A DNA stretch of 8,144 nucleotides, from assembly GCA_023260375.1 (NCBI GenBank), contig JALQVK010000025.1, positions 1-8,144 on the forward strand, given 5' to 3'. Under the pieces are notes generated by a model. The model was not told the origin of the DNA. It made no database searches and saw only the letters and a list, made by a program, of their open reading frames with translations. Positions 6,914-8,144 of this stretch are shown here, piece after piece. The DNA is from Rhodoluna sp. GTDB taxonomy: Bacteria; Actinomycetota; Actinomycetes; Actinomycetales; Microbacteriaceae. The number at the start of each line of letters is the position of its first letter. Within the stretch, counting starts at the first letter, position 1. Made by a program: the position numbers and the translations under genes.

Positions 6914-6947
6914 TCACCATAGACAACTTGTCTACTTGCAAGTAGAC
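6904..6947 (+). promoter_or_regulatory. hicAB operator: two inverted repeats built from four GTCTA half-sites
   Basis: The first inverted repeat is AGTTGTCTA (6904-6912), a 7-nt gap, then TAGACAACT (6920-6928); it includes the ATPase stop codon. The second is the perfect 18-bp palindrome GTCTACTTGCAAGTAGAC (6930-6947). Half-sites GTCTA occur at 6908 and 6930 and their complements TAGAC at 6920 and 6943. The centres (6916 and 6938.5) are about two helical turns apart. The position over the promoter of a TA operon whose antitoxin has a helix-turn-helix suggests an autorepression operator (inference). There is no T-run after either hairpin, so they are not intrinsic terminators. Confidence 0.65.
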
Positions 6948-6957
6948 TTACTCAATG
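6920..6957 (+). promoter_or_regulatory. Promoter of hicAB, probably leaderless
   Basis: A -35-like TAGACA (6920-6925, five of six to TTGACA) and a -10 TAGACT (6943-6948, fits TANNNT) are separated by exactly 17 nt. The -10 is 6 nt before the ATG at 6955, the same geometry as at fprA, so the transcript probably starts at the start codon. Both boxes lie within the operator half-sites, so repressor binding would block polymerase directly. Confidence 0.6.
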
Positions 6958-7164
6958 AAGAAGCGTGATCTTGAGTTAAGAATCAAAAAGATTGCGTTGG
7001 ACTCGGGTAGCACCTTCTATTTTGTTGGTGGTACGAAGCACGACAAGTATCTCGTGAACGGGAAAATGATTCTGATTCCAAGGCATCGGGAAATAAACGA
7101 ACTGACTGCCAAAGGGATTCTGGATCAAGCGAGAAAATACGCCGAGGAGGGTGGAAAAAATTGA
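6955..7164 (+). CDS. hicA: HicA-family toxin (putative mRNA interferase)
   Basis: A 69-residue basic protein with the HicA fold pattern: an N-terminal helix (KKRDLELRIKKIALDSG), a beta strand (FYFVGGTKHDKYLV), a second strand ending in ILIPRHREI, and a C-terminal helix (TAKGILDQARKYA). HicA toxins cleave mRNA and stop translation. The family's catalytic His, in the GxxH turn after the first strand, is most likely H29 (GGTKH). The P42-R43-H44 and following acidic residue match the conserved 'PRH.eI' segment. Length matches the family (about 60-80). There is no Shine-Dalgarno before the ATG, in keeping with leaderless translation. GC across 6961-7140 is about 43%, below its neighbours, which hints at acquisition by transfer. 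The stop overlaps the antitoxin start (TTGA). Toxin before antitoxin is the usual hicAB order. Confidence 0.8.
   Translation: MKKRDLELRIKKIALDSGSTFYFVGGTKHDKYLVNGKMILIPRHREINELTAKGILDQARKYAEEGGKN
7145..7163 (+). promoter_or_regulatory. Strong ribosome binding site and TTG start for the antitoxin
   Basis: AGGAGG (7145-7150) is a perfect Shine-Dalgarno inside the last codons of hicA. It lies 10 nt before the TTG at 7161. This decides the antitoxin start, since TTG is the only start that fits the spacing and gives a complete HicB-like N-terminal strand. Confidence 0.7.
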
Positions 7165-7547
7165 GTCAAGTTTGGAATGTTACTGCAGAGCCTGTCGGTA
7201 GATTTTGGCACATCGAAGTGTCTGGCATCGATGGAGCCACACAAGCAAGAAATGCTAAAGATGTTGATTCCATGGCTAGAGATTTCATTTCGCTTCATTC
7301 GGGAGAAGAGGCGAGTCGCATTAAGTTGAATCTGGGAATTCGCCTTCCGAAAAATGTCAGCGAAGCCTTGGCCCGAGCCGAAATTCTTCGCTCCGAAGCG
7401 GAAACCGCAAGAAGAGCGGCGGCCAAAGAGTCCCAGCTTGCCGCGCAACTTCTAAAGGAAGACGGCCTCACCGTTCGGGACATTGGATTGGCTTTGGGTT
7501 TGTCTTTCCAACGAGCTCAACAATTACTCAAGGGCACAATCAGTTAG
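7161..7547 (+). CDS. hicB: HicB-like antitoxin with C-terminal helix-turn-helix
   Basis: A 128-residue antitoxin to the preceding HicA. Residues 4-62 are a degraded RNase H-like HicB domain: VWNVTAEPVGRFWHIEVSGI, then a TQARN turn and a helix (AKDVDSMARDFISLHSG), then a strand (IKLNLGIRLP). Residues 67-99 are an Ala/Glu/Arg-rich helix, probably a coiled coil for dimerisation. Residues 100-123 (DGLTVRDIGLALGLSFQ...) form a helix-turn-helix of the sigma-r4/SLRDIG type seen in actinobacterial HicB-like proteins. The N-terminal domain should bind and mask HicA, and the C-terminal part should bind the palindromes upstream of hicA; both are inference from family knowledge. Translation is coupled to hicA by a 4-nt overlap. 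The stop is only 3 nt from the end of the convergent hydrolase gene. Confidence 0.8.
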   Translation: MSQVWNVTAEPVGRFWHIEVSGIDGATQARNAKDVDSMARDFISLHSGEEASRIKLNLGIRLPKNVSEALARAEILRSEAETARRAAAKESQLAAQLLKEDGLTVRDIGLALGLSFQRAQQLLKGTIS

Positions 7548-7550
7548 ATT

Positions 7551-8144
7551 TCAGAGAACCGATTCCAGATAGTCAGAAACGTCCGCCATCTGCTCTTCAT
7601 TGATCGAGTGTCCAAGACCGCTGTAGCGGCGAATCATGGCGGTGGTGCACCGGTTCAGCCAATTTTCAGTTCGGGCCACGGCGTCCATAGAAATAATTTC
7701 GTCTTCCAATCCGCGACCGTAGTAAACCTTTGGCTTGGTTTTAGATAGCTCGTCATCGGCGGGCTGTTTAGCGCCAATCACGAACCCTGCCAAAATAACC
7801 GTGGCTTTCAGTCGGTTAGGGCGCGTTCGCAACATTTGGGTCGCCATCAAGCCACCTTGGGAGAAACCAATCACAATTATTGGTGCTTCTGCCGGAAGGT
7901 TAGCGTCGATCCAGTCCCAGATTCGAATTGTTCCAGCCTCAATATCCGCAGCTGCAGGGTTGCTGGCAACTTGGCGATTTGCCCAGCAGAACCCTCCGTT
8001 TCCAGCATCGAGAGGCGCTTGAAGAGATATCCAAGGTAGCCCAGGCAGAAATCCCATGAGGCTCGGAAGGTCGCGCATGTTCGAGCCATAACCGTGCAGC
8101 AAAATCACTATTGGTGATTTCTTGTTCCAGTTGGCCAGGTTTGA
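7551..8144 (-). CDS. Alpha/beta hydrolase, phospholipase/carboxylesterase family, 5' end beyond window
   Basis: A serine hydrolase of the LysoPLA/carboxylesterase type (Abhydrolase_2), acting on esters; the physiological substrate cannot be told. Numbering from the in-frame GTG at 8106-8108, the oxyanion-hole motif is LLHGYGSN (3-10). The nucleophile is S83 in GFSQGG, the acid is D136 in GRGLEDE, and the base is H167 in GLGHSIN. The catalytic triad is complete and the C-terminus (DYLESVL) is normal. Twelve more in-frame codons without a stop (S-N-L-A-N-W-N-K-K-S-P-I) run to the window edge, and homologues have a strand before the HGYG motif. The GTG is therefore probably Val within the protein and the true start lies outside. 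It is convergent with hicB, with 3 nt between the stops and no terminator between them. Confidence 0.85.
   Translation of the reverse strand, partial: SNLANWNKKSPIVILLHGYGSNMRDLPSLMGFLPGLPWISLQAPLDAGNGGFCWANRQVASNPAAADIEAGTIRIWDWIDANLPAEAPIIVIGFSQGGLMATQMLRTRPNRLKATVILAGFVIGAKQPADDELSKTKPKVYYGRGLEDEIISMDAVARTENWLNRCTTAMIRRYSGLGHSINEEQMADVSDYLESVL

Noticed and set aside
6904..6928. Hairpin over the ATPase stop codon as an intrinsic terminator.
   Set aside because: The 9-bp stem is AT-rich and followed by TGTCTACTTG rather than a T-run; the half-sites fit an operator better.
6955..7547. A novel defence system at the two small genes.
   Set aside because: Both proteins fit known HicA and HicB-like families in gene order, size and motifs; no nuclease, helicase, reverse transcriptase or repeat array is nearby.

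Overview
The window looks like chromosomal DNA of an actinobacterium with about 50% GC, most like the small-genome aquatic Microbacteriaceae (Luna/Aquiluna/Rhodoluna type). This rests on the FprA-type ferredoxin reductase, a Pit gene followed by a small two-helix membrane protein, PHO-box-like 11-bp repeats of the GTTCACC type, a HicB-like antitoxin with a C-terminal helix-turn-helix, and start codons placed about 6 nt after a TANNNT -10 box. The taxonomic call is inference; no rRNA or marker gene is present.

Layout. Positions 1-~356 are foreign in character. GC is about 36% (131 of 360 bases by hand count), and the minus strand is open throughout, encoding a LamG/concanavalin-like C-terminal segment typical of viral or surface proteins, with no start codon at its upstream end. 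At ~348-360 this abruptly joins a nicotinamidase gene (pncA) that lacks its first ~10 codons, including the catalytic Asp. The join is either an assembly chimera or a real insertion or rearrangement. Next come a CaCA-type cation exchanger (902-2164), an intergenic region with a PHO-box-like array (2168-2200), a Pit phosphate transporter with a co-transcribed small membrane protein (2290-3770), and a strong intrinsic terminator (3781-3812).

A second unit starts leaderless at 3829: fprA (ferredoxin/flavodoxin-NADP+ reductase), overlapped by 17 nt by a P1B-type heavy-metal ATPase (5123-6913). A HicA-HicB toxin-antitoxin pair follows (6955-7547). It is driven by a compact promoter embedded in four GTCTA half-sites, including an 18-bp perfect palindrome. 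The window closes with a convergent alpha/beta hydrolase of the phospholipase/carboxylesterase family (7551-8144, minus strand), whose 5' end runs off the edge.

Functionally the core is ion and phosphate transport plus redox metabolism, with a small TA module inserted between housekeeping genes. The most informative points are the junction at ~350, the phosphate-regulon-like control of pit, and the promoter/operator architecture of hicAB. I see no tRNA, rRNA, CRISPR array, IS element or obvious novel defence system.
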